In this document: positions 35,852 to 44,373 of the stretch, in pieces
Layout of the letters: each line of letters starts with the position of its first letter
Numbering within the stretch: the stretch's first letter is position 1
NCBI RefSeq assembly: GCF_901827205.1
Contig: NZ_LR594675.1
Location: forward strand, 1,860,001-1,924,000
From: Variovorax sp. PBS-H4
GTDB taxonomy: Bacteria > Pseudomonadota > Gammaproteobacteria > Burkholderiales > Burkholderiaceae_C
Direction of reading: 5' to 3'
DNA: 64,000 bases
The notes under the pieces: generated by a model
What the model saw: the letters and a program-made list of their open reading frames with translations, nothing else
Databases searched by the model: none
Told to the model about the DNA's origin: nothing
Position numbers and translations under genes: made by a program

Positions 35852-36916
35852 ATGAGGGAGCTGATTCCAAGGCTGATCGCCGCGACCCTGTTTTTCATTG
35901 TCGGAATCGCCGGCGCCGCCATCCTGGCACCCGGTGCAGTGATGTACGCAGGACAGAGCATCTATTCGGATAATCAGCAATACATGCTGGCCATGCAGGG
36001 CGACGGAAATCTCGTTTACTACCGGGTCGCCGATGGTTCAGTTCGCTGGAACACCGGGACATCGAATCTTCCCGGCGGGTTTCTGGTCATGCAGGGCGAC
36101 GGAAATGCCGTCACCTACTATGACCCGCCGCCACTTCCGGTACAGAAGGGTGAGCCGGTCTATTACAAGGAGCCGCCTGCACGTTACGCGACTTGGTATT
36201 CCGCTACCTCAGGCAATGCGGGTGCGTACCTGAAGCCGCAGGACGATGGCAACCTTCTCGTGGTCGCGGCAAACGGGCAAACGCTTTGGGGTATTGGGTC
36301 CGACCCCGATCTGAACAAGCCGGAGCCCAAGCAACCCGGCGACGTAGTCGGCCGCGAACTCGTGGGCTGGCTTGCTGCGCCTGGTCATGTGGGCTACTTC
36401 GATGGCACGAACATTTATCAAGTCATGAAGGAGCCGCTCGTCGTCCAGTACGTGACGGTTGATAACTTCAAATCAACCGTGCGAGAGCAGGGACCAAACG
36501 CGTACTGGGGCGCAGGGTACCCAAACATTCCAGATTTTTACGTCAAAGGGTGCTTTGAGGCGAATTGCAAGGACAATCTTGGGCGAGTATTAGACAGTCG
36601 GCGGGCGATGAATGCTCGGGCACTTCAAATTTACCGACTGGGTGCCGACTATACGATCTTGCCCACTGCCACGCCTGCCCTGCCGAGGACGGCGACGACC
36701 GAGGCCAGAAAAGGCACCTATCGCTGTGACACTTTTGTAATAGATATCTACAGCATTTTCACCGCTGGCGGTCAAGTAGATGCGATGGGTAACCCAATTC
36801 AAAGAGTGTCCCTCGACTCGCCCTATGCACGCTGGGATTTTTTTAAAAATAACATATTGACAGGCTCGATCATTCCTACGGTCGTTTTCCAGGCGTTGAA
36901 GAATTTCAGAGGATAA
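35852..36916 (+). CDS. Exported B-lectin protein with putative permuted papain-fold (YiiX/NlpC-P60-like) domain
   Basis: 354 residues. The N-terminal signal peptide or anchor is at about 5-23 (IPRLIAATLFFIVGIAGAA). A bulb-type mannose-binding lectin domain at about 25-150 has three QxDxNxVxY motifs: MQGDGNLVYY (Q49, D51, N53), MQGDGNAVTYY (Q81, D83, N85) and a weaker PQDDGNLLVV (Q130, D132, N134). The C-terminal part starts PGHVGYFDGTNIYQVM (H179), contains AYWGAGYP (W219) and ends with TYRCDTFVIDIY (C292); His before Cys in this setting resembles permuted papain-fold hydrolases of the YiiX type. The 3' part is visibly AT-richer than neighbouring genes. B-lectin domains occur in LlpA-type bacteriocins, but this two-domain architecture is not one I recognise. 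The hydrolase call is tentative. Confidence 0.7.
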   Translation: MRELIPRLIAATLFFIVGIAGAAILAPGAVMYAGQSIYSDNQQYMLAMQGDGNLVYYRVADGSVRWNTGTSNLPGGFLVMQGDGNAVTYYDPPPLPVQKGEPVYYKEPPARYATWYSATSGNAGAYLKPQDDGNLLVVAANGQTLWGIGSDPDLNKPEPKQPGDVVGRELVGWLAAPGHVGYFDGTNIYQVMKEPLVVQYVTVDNFKSTVREQGPNAYWGAGYPNIPDFYVKGCFEANCKDNLGRVLDSRRAMNARALQIYRLGADYTILPTATPALPRTATTEARKGTYRCDTFVIDIYSIFTAGGQVDAMGNPIQRVSLDSPYARWDFFKNNILTGSIIPTVVFQALKNFRG

Positions 36917-36920
36917 ATGA

Positions 36921-38114
36921 ATGAAAAGGCTTCATTGGACCTTGCTCGGAATGGCGGGTCTCGCGGGTGGTTTTGCGCTCTACTACAGCCTCGCGACGGA
37001 AGCATTTCAGATTGGCCCACGAGCGGAGCGATCTGGCATTTCTTCGGCGTCCTCGATGGGTACTCCCAGCAGACCCTTGGCAAATGGGGCGGCCGATTAT
37101 CGAGCGAACCTGGCGATTGCCGTCTCCAAGATCGACGAACAGAATCCACTGCGCTCTTATAGACCAACGCCGGGGATATCAGGACGCATTGCCCTGGAGG
37201 AAATGCGTGCAAAAGGTATTCCCGCCACGCCCCTTTCGGCAACGTTGGCTCTCCGGTTTTCGCGTAGCGGCCGGTTGAGCGACGAGGAAAAAATCGCCAT
37301 GCCTTCCATCCTTTTCTCGCTCTATAACCGCGAGAATACATCCGGCGCAAACCAGGACATCGCGCTCGAATTAAAAATTCTCGCTGCCGACTCGAACAAG
37401 CAGGTCGCAGCTTATGCGGCAACGGATTACGCGAGATTGGGCTATCTCCCAGACACCAAGTACGTACTCGATCAGGCCCTTCAAAGCGGCGCCCTGCCTA
37501 CCGATGCCTACTTTCGGGAGATGGCGCACTTGATTCCCAGTGCGCCACTGGAAAAGCAAAAGGAATTCATGGCGGAAATCAGAGCATCCTCCAATCGACT
37601 CGCTTCCGACATCCTGGCAGACGCACTCAACAGCGGCCAAGACTTCAGTGCCGCGCCTTTCCTGAAGTCCTCGGAGGACATGGCCAAGTTGTTGCGCGCT
37701 ACCGAACCCGACTTCGGTCAGGAGGTCGGCCAGTACGGCGGGACGGACGGCCTGCGCTACGAAACCTGGCTACGCGCGAGTGCCACCATCGAGAGCGCGA
37801 AGACGGGTCGCAGCATGAACGAGATCATCGTTGCGAAGCTGAGCGAGCCAGGCACCGATCCGCGCAAGGTCTTGGCATATCTCTCGTCGTGGGAAGCGAT
37901 GCCGCTGCTCACGGAGGCAGCGCCGGATTCGCAGGTGCAGAAGCTGGCGGCCATCGCACGGCGTCACTCCGATCAGAATCCTGGCAACAGCTATATGCGT
38001 TTTCTTGCAGAGACGATCGAGGTGCGGATGAAGCACCCGCCGCCTGCCGCTCCAAAGCCCGTGTTCACGATGCCCACCGGACCTGCCGTGCCCCCGGCGC
38101 CGAAGCCTCCTTGA
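36921..38114 (+). CDS. Membrane-anchored helical protein paired with the lectin-hydrolase
   Basis: 397-residue protein with an N-terminal anchor (LHWTLLGMAGLAGGFALYYSLA) after a basic KR start, which would place the rest in the periplasm. The body is helical and repeat-like (SDEEKIAMPSILFSLYN, ALELKILAADSNKQVAAYAATDYARLG, PLEKQKEFMAEIRASSNRLASDILADAL), reminiscent of HEAT/TPR-like arrays, with a Pro-rich C-terminus. It starts 4 bp after the lectin gene stop with AGAGGA upstream, so the two are co-translated. The first half shares the lower GC of the lectin gene. No family recognised. A periplasmic immunity or adaptor protein for the lectin-hydrolase is a hypothesis from context. Confidence 0.7.
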   Translation: MKRLHWTLLGMAGLAGGFALYYSLATEAFQIGPRAERSGISSASSMGTPSRPLANGAADYRANLAIAVSKIDEQNPLRSYRPTPGISGRIALEEMRAKGIPATPLSATLALRFSRSGRLSDEEKIAMPSILFSLYNRENTSGANQDIALELKILAADSNKQVAAYAATDYARLGYLPDTKYVLDQALQSGALPTDAYFREMAHLIPSAPLEKQKEFMAEIRASSNRLASDILADALNSGQDFSAAPFLKSSEDMAKLLRATEPDFGQEVGQYGGTDGLRYETWLRASATIESAKTGRSMNEIIVAKLSEPGTDPRKVLAYLSSWEAMPLLTEAAPDSQVQKLAAIARRHSDQNPGNSYMRFLAETIEVRMKHPPPAAPKPVFTMPTGPAVPPAPKPP

Positions 38115-38160
38115 ACGAAGCGACTCCTATACTGGCCGCCCTCAACCCGGAGACACCCAC

Positions 38161-39297
38161 ATGACCCAGCCCCATACCGCCCTCCAGCTCCGCTCGCTGA
38201 TCAAGCGCGGCGGCGAACTCGAGCTTTCGCTGGTCGAGGAGCCGATTGCCGAACCCAAGCCCCACGAAGTCGTCGTGCGCGTTGAGGCCTCGCCGATGAA
38301 CCCTTCCGACCTCGGCCTCCTGTTCGGCGCAGCCGACATGAAGACCGCCAAGGCGAGCGGGACGCCCGAGCGCCCCGTGATCACGGCGACCGTTCCCGAA
38401 GCCGCCATGAAAGCCATGGCCGGTCGGCTCGACCAGTCGATGCCGATCGGCAACGAAGGCGCCGGTGTGGTGGTGGCGGCCGGCAGCTCGCCCGAGGCGC
38501 AGGCGTTGCTGGGCAAGACGGTCGCGATGCTCGGCGGCGCGATGTACACGCAATACCGCTGCCTGCCGGCGGCGCAATGCATGCCGCTGCCCGAAGGCAC
38601 GACGCCTGCCGAGGGCGCGTCGGCCTTCGTCAATCCGCTCACGGCGCTGGGCATGGTCGAGACCATGAAGCGCGAAGGCCACAAGGCGCTGGTGCACACC
38701 GCCGCGGCCTCCAGCCTCGGCCAGATGCTCAACCGCATCTGCCTCGCCGACGGTATCGAACTGGTGAACATCGTGCGCCGGAAGGAGCAGGGGGACATCC
38801 TGCGCGCCATCGGCGCCAAGCATGTGTGCGATGCCAGCGCCCCGAGCTTCATGGAGGATCTGACCGATGCCCTGGCCGCCACCGGCGCCACGCTGGCCTT
38901 CGACGCGATCGGCGGGGGCAAGCTGGCCGGGCAGATCCTCAACGCGATGGAGGCCGCCCTGCTGCGCAAGGCGACCGAGTACAGCCGCTACGGGACGCCG
39001 ATCCACAAGCAGGTCTACATCTATGGCGGCCTGGACCGCGGCCCGACCGAGTTCACTCGCGGTTTCGGCATGACCTGGGGCATGGGCGGCTGGTTGCTCT
39101 TCAACTTCCTGCAGAAGGTCGGCGCCCAGGACGCGGCGCGCCTCAAGGCGCGCGTGGCGGCGGAGCTCAAGACCACCTTCGCGAGCCGCTACACCAAGGA
39201 GGTGTCCCTGCGCGAGGCGCTGCAGCCGGACGAAATCGCCGTGTACGCGAAGCAGGCGACGGGCGAGAAGTACCTGCTCAACCCGAATCGCGCTTGA
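38161..39297 (+). CDS. Zinc-type alcohol dehydrogenase/quinone oxidoreductase-like protein (MDR superfamily)
   Basis: 378-residue medium-chain dehydrogenase/reductase. The N-terminal GroES-like domain carries VVVRVEASPMNPSDLGLLFG and IGNEGAGVVVAAG. The Rossmann domain has VHTAAASSLGQMLNRIC in place of the usual glycine-rich loop. There is no cysteine/histidine zinc site of the classical type, so it is closer to the quinone-oxidoreductase or crotonyl-reductase side of the family. GGAGA precedes the ATG, and a TATACT -10-like element lies at 38128-38133. Substrate unknown. It is separated from the preceding island by 46 bp and has normal high GC. Confidence 0.85.
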   Translation: MTQPHTALQLRSLIKRGGELELSLVEEPIAEPKPHEVVVRVEASPMNPSDLGLLFGAADMKTAKASGTPERPVITATVPEAAMKAMAGRLDQSMPIGNEGAGVVVAAGSSPEAQALLGKTVAMLGGAMYTQYRCLPAAQCMPLPEGTTPAEGASAFVNPLTALGMVETMKREGHKALVHTAAASSLGQMLNRICLADGIELVNIVRRKEQGDILRAIGAKHVCDASAPSFMEDLTDALAATGATLAFDAIGGGKLAGQILNAMEAALLRKATEYSRYGTPIHKQVYIYGGLDRGPTEFTRGFGMTWGMGGWLLFNFLQKVGAQDAARLKARVAAELKTTFASRYTKEVSLREALQPDEIAVYAKQATGEKYLLNPNRA

Positions 39298-39382
39298 ACC
39301 ACGTCCGAGACGTGCCGCAGGGCATTGGCCGGCCTCCCGGGCGCATCCGGGCCCGCATCATCGCGCCGAAGCTGGGCCGCGA

Positions 39383-40117
39383 TCAGGCGTCCGGCACGTA
39401 CATGTAGCCCGCGTTGCGCACCGTCCTGATGCAGCGCGGTTCGCCCGCAGGGTCGGGCTCCACCTTGCGCCGCAGCCGGCCGATGCGGATGTCGATCGAG
39501 CGATCGAAGGGCTCCCACTCGCGGTTGCGGGTGTGCACCAGCAGCTGGTCGCGCGAGAGCACGCGGTTGGGATTGGCCAGGAAGACGCGCAGCAGCTCGA
39601 ACTCCATTGCCGTCAGGGCGAGCTCGGTGCCGCCCTGTTCGAAGAGGCGGCGCGCCTCCATGTCCACCTCGCAGCGGCCGAAGCGTTGGCGGCCGCCGCC
39701 GAGCGGCGCGGGCGCGGAGGCCGGCGGCTCGGGCGCGCCGGTCCGCGCCCGGGTGCGACGCAGCACGCTCTTCAGTCGCGCCAGCAACTCGCGGGGATCG
39801 AAGGGCTTGGCGATGTAGTCGTCGGCGCCGATCTCCAGGCCGACCACGCGGTCGATCACGTCGCCCGATGCAGTCACCATGATGATCGCCACGTCGTGAC
39901 GCTCGCGCAGGTACTTGGCCAGGCTCAGGCCATCCTCGCCGGGCAGCCGGATGTCGAGCAGCACAAGGTGCGGGGGCTCGCGCTCGAGGCATTCGCGCAT
40001 CTGCGCGCCGCTGGAGGCCTCGCTCATCGCGAAGCCGTGCCCACCGAGGTATTCGCGCAGCATGGCGCGAACCGACGCTTCGTCGTCGACGATGAGGACG
40101 CGGGTGGGCTCTTCCAT
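39383..40117 (-). CDS. OmpR-family response regulator
   Basis: 244-residue regulator. The receiver domain is at about 1-120 (acidic D11/D12, phospho-acceptor D55 in LVLLDIRLPG, K in KPFDPREL). A Pro/Ala linker leads to a C-terminal winged helix of OmpR type (LALTAMEFELLRVFLANPNRVLSRDQLL, FDRSIDIRIGRLRRKVEPDP, IRTVRNAGYMYVPDA). It lies downstream of a large hybrid kinase gene on the same strand with a 159-bp gap, and the two probably form a phosphorelay. Start ATG 40117 was chosen because the receiver domain begins directly there. Confidence 0.92.
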   Translation of the reverse strand: MEEPTRVLIVDDEASVRAMLREYLGGHGFAMSEASSGAQMRECLEREPPHLVLLDIRLPGEDGLSLAKYLRERHDVAIIMVTASGDVIDRVVGLEIGADDYIAKPFDPRELLARLKSVLRRTRARTGAPEPPASAPAPLGGGRQRFGRCEVDMEARRLFEQGGTELALTAMEFELLRVFLANPNRVLSRDQLLVHTRNREWEPFDRSIDIRIGRLRRKVEPDPAGEPRCIRTVRNAGYMYVPDA

Positions 40118-40276
40118 CCGCGGGATTCTGCGCGACAGCCAAGGGCTGTACAACCACACCTAGGCCATAGGCCGAAGCGCACTCGTTTCCGTTGGTTTCA
40201 GCGCGCCCCACCGTCCTGAGCCCGTCCCAGCCTGTGCTCGCCCGTGCAGGACGTCCCGGATCGGCAGCCCGTCTCT

Positions 40277-43249
40277 TCACCTGGCGCCGCCGAGCACCTC
40301 CCGCAGCACCGCACGCAGGCGCTCGGCATCGATCGGCTTGCGCAGCAGCGCATGCACGCCGCAGCGCGCCAGCTCCTGCGCGTCGAAGCCGCCGGCGTTG
40401 CCGCTGATCAGCACCACGGGCAGGTCCGCGCGCAGCGCGCGGGCGTGGGCCGCCAGCTGCAGGCCGGTCATGTGCGGCATGGTCTGGTCGGTGACCAGCA
40501 GGTCGGTCTCGTGCGCCGGCTCCTGCAGCCAGGCCGCTGCGGTCTGCGGCTCGCGCTGCAGCCGCACGCGCAGTCCCCAACTGGCCAGCCGCTCCACCAG
40601 GAAGTCGCCGACCATCGGATCGTCCTCCACCACGAGCACGCTGCCGCGCAGGGCGGGTGCACCGCCCGCGTGGCGCGGCGGCGGAACGGGGGCGGCGGCC
40701 GGGGCGGTCGCCGCCCGCGGCAGCATGACGGAGAACACCGAGCCGACGCCGCGCGCGGTGCGCAAGCGCAGGTGGCCGCCATGGCCGTGCACGATGCCAT
40801 GCACCATCGCCAGGCCCATGCCCGATCCGCTGCCCGGCGCCTTGGTGGAGAAGAAGGGGTCGAAGATGCGCTCCTGCAGCTCCGGCGCAATGCCGCTGCC
40901 GCTGTCGACCACGCTCAGCTCGACCCAGGGGCCGCCGTCCACCGGCGCGCGGCAGGAGGCGCACTGCCAGCGCTCCTGCGCATGCGACAGCAGGTGCACG
41001 CTGATGCGGCCGGCACCGTCCAGCGCGTCCCGCGCGTTGATGCACAGGTTGAAGAGCACCTGCTCCAGTTGCACCGGATCGATGGCCACGCACAGCGGCG
41101 AGGTCGGCACGTCGTCCACCCCGGCATTGCCGTCCAGCGTGACCGAGGAGGGCAGGGTCGCGCGCAGCAGGCGCAGCGTCTGGTGCACCAGCGGCGCCAT
41201 GTCGAGCACGCGGGCCTCGCCGCGCTGCCGCCGCGCGAAGGCCAGCATCTGCGCGATCAGATCACGCGCGCGCTGGGCCGCGAGGTGGGCCTGGCCCAGC
41301 TGGCGCAGCAACACCGCGTCGCCGGTGGCCTCAGCGCGCTCCTCGCCCAGCACCAGGTAGCCGATGACGCTGGTCAGGATGTTGTTGAAGTCGTGCGCGA
41401 TACCGCCGGTGAGCTGGCCGATGGCCTCCATCTTCTGCGCCTGGCGCAGCTGGGCCTCCAGGGCAAGCCGGGCCGCTTCGGCCTCGCGCCGGGCGCTGAT
41501 GTCTCGCACGTGGCCCACGAAGATGTTGCCTTCGGGCGCCTCGGCCACGCTCACCGCGAGCTCGACCGGGATTTCCGCGCCGCTGGCGGTCAGCGCGGTC
41601 GACTCGACCAGCCGGCCCAGCATGGGGCTGCTGCCGGTGATCGGGAACTCGCGCAGCCAGCGCATGTGCGCCTGGCGCCGGCGCTCGGGCACGATCATGT
41701 CGGCCACCTGGCGGCCCATCACCGCCTCTCGCCGGTAGCCGAATACGCGCTCGGCCGCCGCATTGAACTCGACGATGCGGCCGTCCGCGTCCATGCCGAT
41801 CACGCAGTCGAAAGCCGCTTCGACGGTGGCGCGCAGCCGCGCCTCGCTGCGCTGCAACGCACGTTCTCGCTCGCGGCGCTCGGTGATGTCGCGGCTGAAG
41901 GCCAGGATGTGGCGCCGACCGTTGAAGGTCGCCTGCTTCAGCCGGACCTCGTCCCAGTGCAGGCTGCCGTCCTTGTTGCGCCGTTGCCATTCGAACGAGG
42001 GGCAGTGGCCCTGCTTGGCCAGCTCGATCCAGCGCAGCGCGTCTTCGGCGGTGTAGGGCGGCACGCCCGAACTGACGTCGCCCACCGACAGGCGGGTCAG
42101 TTCGTCGTGGGTGTAGCCGTAGGTCTCGCAGGCCCGGCTGTTGACGTCGATGAAGCGGTCCGAGTCCCAGTCGTGGACGAAGATCGCATCTTCCGCGGTT
42201 TCGAAGATGGTGCGGTAGCTCGCTTCGGAATGCTGCAGTGCCTCGCTGGCGGCCAGCCGCTCGACCTCGGCCGCGGCGCGCATGGCGAAAATCTTGAGCA
42301 TGGACTCCACACGGTCCATTTGCGTCAGCGGGCGGCGCGACGCCACCGACACCACCCCCAGCGGCGTGCCGTCCAGCGCGGTGAGCGGATAGCCTGCGTA
42401 GCTCACGGCACCTTGTACCTTCGCGACCTCGTTATCGGGAAACAGCGTCTGCAGATCGTTGGGGAAGGCGCGAAATTGCTGCCCCAGCACCGTCGCGCAC
42501 GGCGAGCCTGCAATCGCGAAGCGAGCGTCGTGCAGCACCTGCCCGTCGCACTCCATGGCGAGCATGATCAGCTGATCGGGGTCGTCCTCGGCACGGCGGG
42601 CGATGATGGCCATCTCCACGCGCAGGATGGTCGCCAGCAACCGCACCAGCTCGTCGAACACGGTGCCGCTGCGGGCGCCCGACACCGCTAATGCCGCCGA
42701 GCGCAGCGCCTCGTCGGTGCGGGTGCGCTCGACCTCGGCGGCGGCGCGGCCGGCGACGATCTTCAGCATCGCTTCGGCATGGTCGGCATCGCCGCCGGCG
42801 ATCGGCACGCGGTCCATGGCCACCAGCAGGCCCAGCGCTTCGCCCTGGCTGTTGCGCATCGGGAAGGCGGCATACGAATCCATGCCCTTGGCGGCAAACA
42901 GCGAGCCGCGCGGGAACTCCGCCGCCACGCCGCTGGCCACGTACCGGAACTCGCGCCCGATGACCTGCGCACAGGGCGTGCCCTGGAGGACATAGTCGAA
43001 GTTCTTGAGGGCCTTGCCGTCGAGCCGCACCGCCACCGTCTTCATCAGGCTGCAGACCTCGTCGGAGAACACGGCGATGAAGACGGTGGGCACGGCCAGC
43101 GCCTCCGCCAGCTCGCGCACGAGCACATCGAACAGCCCCGGTCCGCCGGGATGCGCGACGGCCAACGCCACCCGTCGCAGCGATTGGAGTTGCGCCGAGA
43201 GACCGGCGAGCGTGGTGCCCTCGCTGGGGGTCGGTGCGATGGCTTGCAT
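40277..43249 (-). CDS. Hybrid sensor histidine kinase, GAF-GAF-PAS-PAS-HK-REC
   Basis: 990-residue kinase without obvious transmembrane segments, so probably cytoplasmic. Order: two GAF-type domains (about 25-180 and 190-345), each with SYAAFPMRNSQGEALG / SYAGYPLTALDGTPLG sequences, then two PAS domains (about 355-485 and 490-600, ending in DITERRERERA and DISARREAEA). The dimerisation box has H619 (GGIAHDFNNILTSVIGYL), followed by an ATPase domain with VELSVVDSGSGIAPE and GSGSGMGLAMVHGIVHGHGG, and a C-terminal receiver with D921 (LLVTDQTMPH). The HDFNN box places it in the NtrB-like group. An OmpR-type regulator gene follows. Soluble GAF/PAS input suggests an intracellular cue. Confidence 0.92.
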   Translation of the reverse strand: MQAIAPTPSEGTTLAGLSAQLQSLRRVALAVAHPGGPGLFDVLVRELAEALAVPTVFIAVFSDEVCSLMKTVAVRLDGKALKNFDYVLQGTPCAQVIGREFRYVASGVAAEFPRGSLFAAKGMDSYAAFPMRNSQGEALGLLVAMDRVPIAGGDADHAEAMLKIVAGRAAAEVERTRTDEALRSAALAVSGARSGTVFDELVRLLATILRVEMAIIARRAEDDPDQLIMLAMECDGQVLHDARFAIAGSPCATVLGQQFRAFPNDLQTLFPDNEVAKVQGAVSYAGYPLTALDGTPLGVVSVASRRPLTQMDRVESMLKIFAMRAAAEVERLAASEALQHSEASYRTIFETAEDAIFVHDWDSDRFIDVNSRACETYGYTHDELTRLSVGDVSSGVPPYTAEDALRWIELAKQGHCPSFEWQRRNKDGSLHWDEVRLKQATFNGRRHILAFSRDITERRERERALQRSEARLRATVEAAFDCVIGMDADGRIVEFNAAAERVFGYRREAVMGRQVADMIVPERRRQAHMRWLREFPITGSSPMLGRLVESTALTASGAEIPVELAVSVAEAPEGNIFVGHVRDISARREAEAARLALEAQLRQAQKMEAIGQLTGGIAHDFNNILTSVIGYLVLGEERAEATGDAVLLRQLGQAHLAAQRARDLIAQMLAFARRQRGEARVLDMAPLVHQTLRLLRATLPSSVTLDGNAGVDDVPTSPLCVAIDPVQLEQVLFNLCINARDALDGAGRISVHLLSHAQERWQCASCRAPVDGGPWVELSVVDSGSGIAPELQERIFDPFFSTKAPGSGSGMGLAMVHGIVHGHGGHLRLRTARGVGSVFSVMLPRAATAPAAAPVPPPRHAGGAPALRGSVLVVEDDPMVGDFLVERLASWGLRVRLQREPQTAAAWLQEPAHETDLLVTDQTMPHMTGLQLAAHARALRADLPVVLISGNAGGFDAQELARCGVHALLRKPIDAERLRAVLREVLGGAR

Positions 43250-43454
43250 GGCGCCAGTCTAGGACGGCTTGCCGCGCGGTGGCCTTCATTGCCTGCTCGA
43301 TACACGCCGGATACATGGCGATTGCAGTGGCCGGGCCGCGCAGCGAAACGGCTACGGATGCGCAGGCGTGGGATATCAGGCAAATACCGGCGGCGGCGAT
43401 TCTCGGGGCATCGGCCTTGCCATGAGGCCGCCGTTGAGCACCTGAGGAGTTGTG

Positions 43455-43961
43455 ATGTTCGAGCCGCCCCTTGCCCCGTCCGTTGCCCGCGCCGCCGCCT
43501 GCCTGGTCTGCCTCCACGAGCGGCTGCAGGGGCTGCTGGTGCTGCTGCACTGGCAGATGCGCGGGCCACTGGCACGCGAGCTGCGTCGGCTGCGGCCCGG
43601 CCCGGCCTCCCTGCTGGGACACGCCCTGGCGGCCCTGCTGAGCACCGGCTGCGCCAGCCTGCCGCCGCCGGAAGCCGCGCGTGCGCCCTCGACGGCGCTG
43701 GAGGAGGTGGCCCATGCCCGCCTGGCCCAGGTGGCACGCGCTTCGGCCGCGGGCGTCGACCCGGCGCTGTCCGGCGTTCGCCTGCGGGCCGACGGCGACC
43801 AAGTCTCGCTCGACGTCCAGTACTACTGCATCAACGGCAGCTGCCGCCCCAAAGACCGTTGCGACGCCCAATTGGCCGCTCAAAGTGTGGCGTTTGCCCG
43901 CATGCCGCACTCCTCCGGTGTTCCAGGTTCAACTGAGCTGAGTACCTTCGGTAACATTTGA
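43455..43961 (+). CDS. Hypothetical lipoprotein-like protein
   Basis: Open frame of 168 residues from ATG 43455 (GAGGAG five bases upstream). An internal stretch, RELRRLRPGPASLLGHALAALLSTGC, looks like a lipoprotein signal ending in a lipobox (LSTGC). An internal start at ATG 43557 (MRGPLAREL) would therefore give a conventional lipoprotein of 134 residues, although the ribosome site favours the longer form. The mature part contains CINGSCRPKDRC, a cluster of three cysteines. No family recognised. Confidence 0.6.
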   Translation: MFEPPLAPSVARAAACLVCLHERLQGLLVLLHWQMRGPLARELRRLRPGPASLLGHALAALLSTGCASLPPPEAARAPSTALEEVAHARLAQVARASAAGVDPALSGVRLRADGDQVSLDVQYYCINGSCRPKDRCDAQLAAQSVAFARMPHSSGVPGSTELSTFGNI

Positions 43962-43979
43962 GGGCCACAGAGGGACACC

Positions 43980-44174
43980 ATGAATACCTACCGCACGCTC
44001 AACCAGGCCATCGGCGTTGCCCGCACGCTCAGTGCGCAAGACCGCACCGTGGTCGTGTACCGGACCTCCGATGAGCGATACGTGACGGCTTCACCCAAGG
44101 ACCGCGTCGCGGGCACGATCGAGGGCGTGTACCGCAACGGCTACGCAGTCCGGACCGTGCTGACGCGGGGGTAG
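43980..44174 (+). CDS. Small conserved-looking hypothetical protein
   Basis: 64-residue basic protein (MNTYRTLNQAIGVARTLSAQ, then DRTVVVYRTSDERYVTASPKDRVAGTIEGVYRNGYAVRTV) with alternating beta-like segments. GAGGGA lies close before ATG 43980. It begins 18 bp after the preceding hypothetical gene, so they may be co-transcribed. No known domain, signal peptide or membrane segment. The 199 bp that follow hold nothing recognisable. Confidence 0.6.
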   Translation: MNTYRTLNQAIGVARTLSAQDRTVVVYRTSDERYVTASPKDRVAGTIEGVYRNGYAVRTVLTRG

Positions 44175-44373
44175 GTCCCTTTCTGGTTCGTGGCCACTCG
44201 CCTTGTGCAAGCGTGGTCCCGGTATCGCCTCAGCGAGATCCTCGTCCGGTCGCTGCAGCGCAACGTACTGCATCGGCGCCTTCCTACATCGCCTGTCCGC
44301 CCACTCCGATCAGCCATTTGCCATCCAGGCTTTTTGATCGACGCTCGATCCAGGCTTCGGACGGGAGCAACCC

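Noticed and set aside
40244..42691. 815-residue open frame antisense to the hybrid kinase
   Set aside because: Composition is His/Arg/Gln-rich with no domain, as expected from a high-GC gene read on the other strand, whereas the minus-strand frame has complete GAF, PAS, kinase and receiver motifs.
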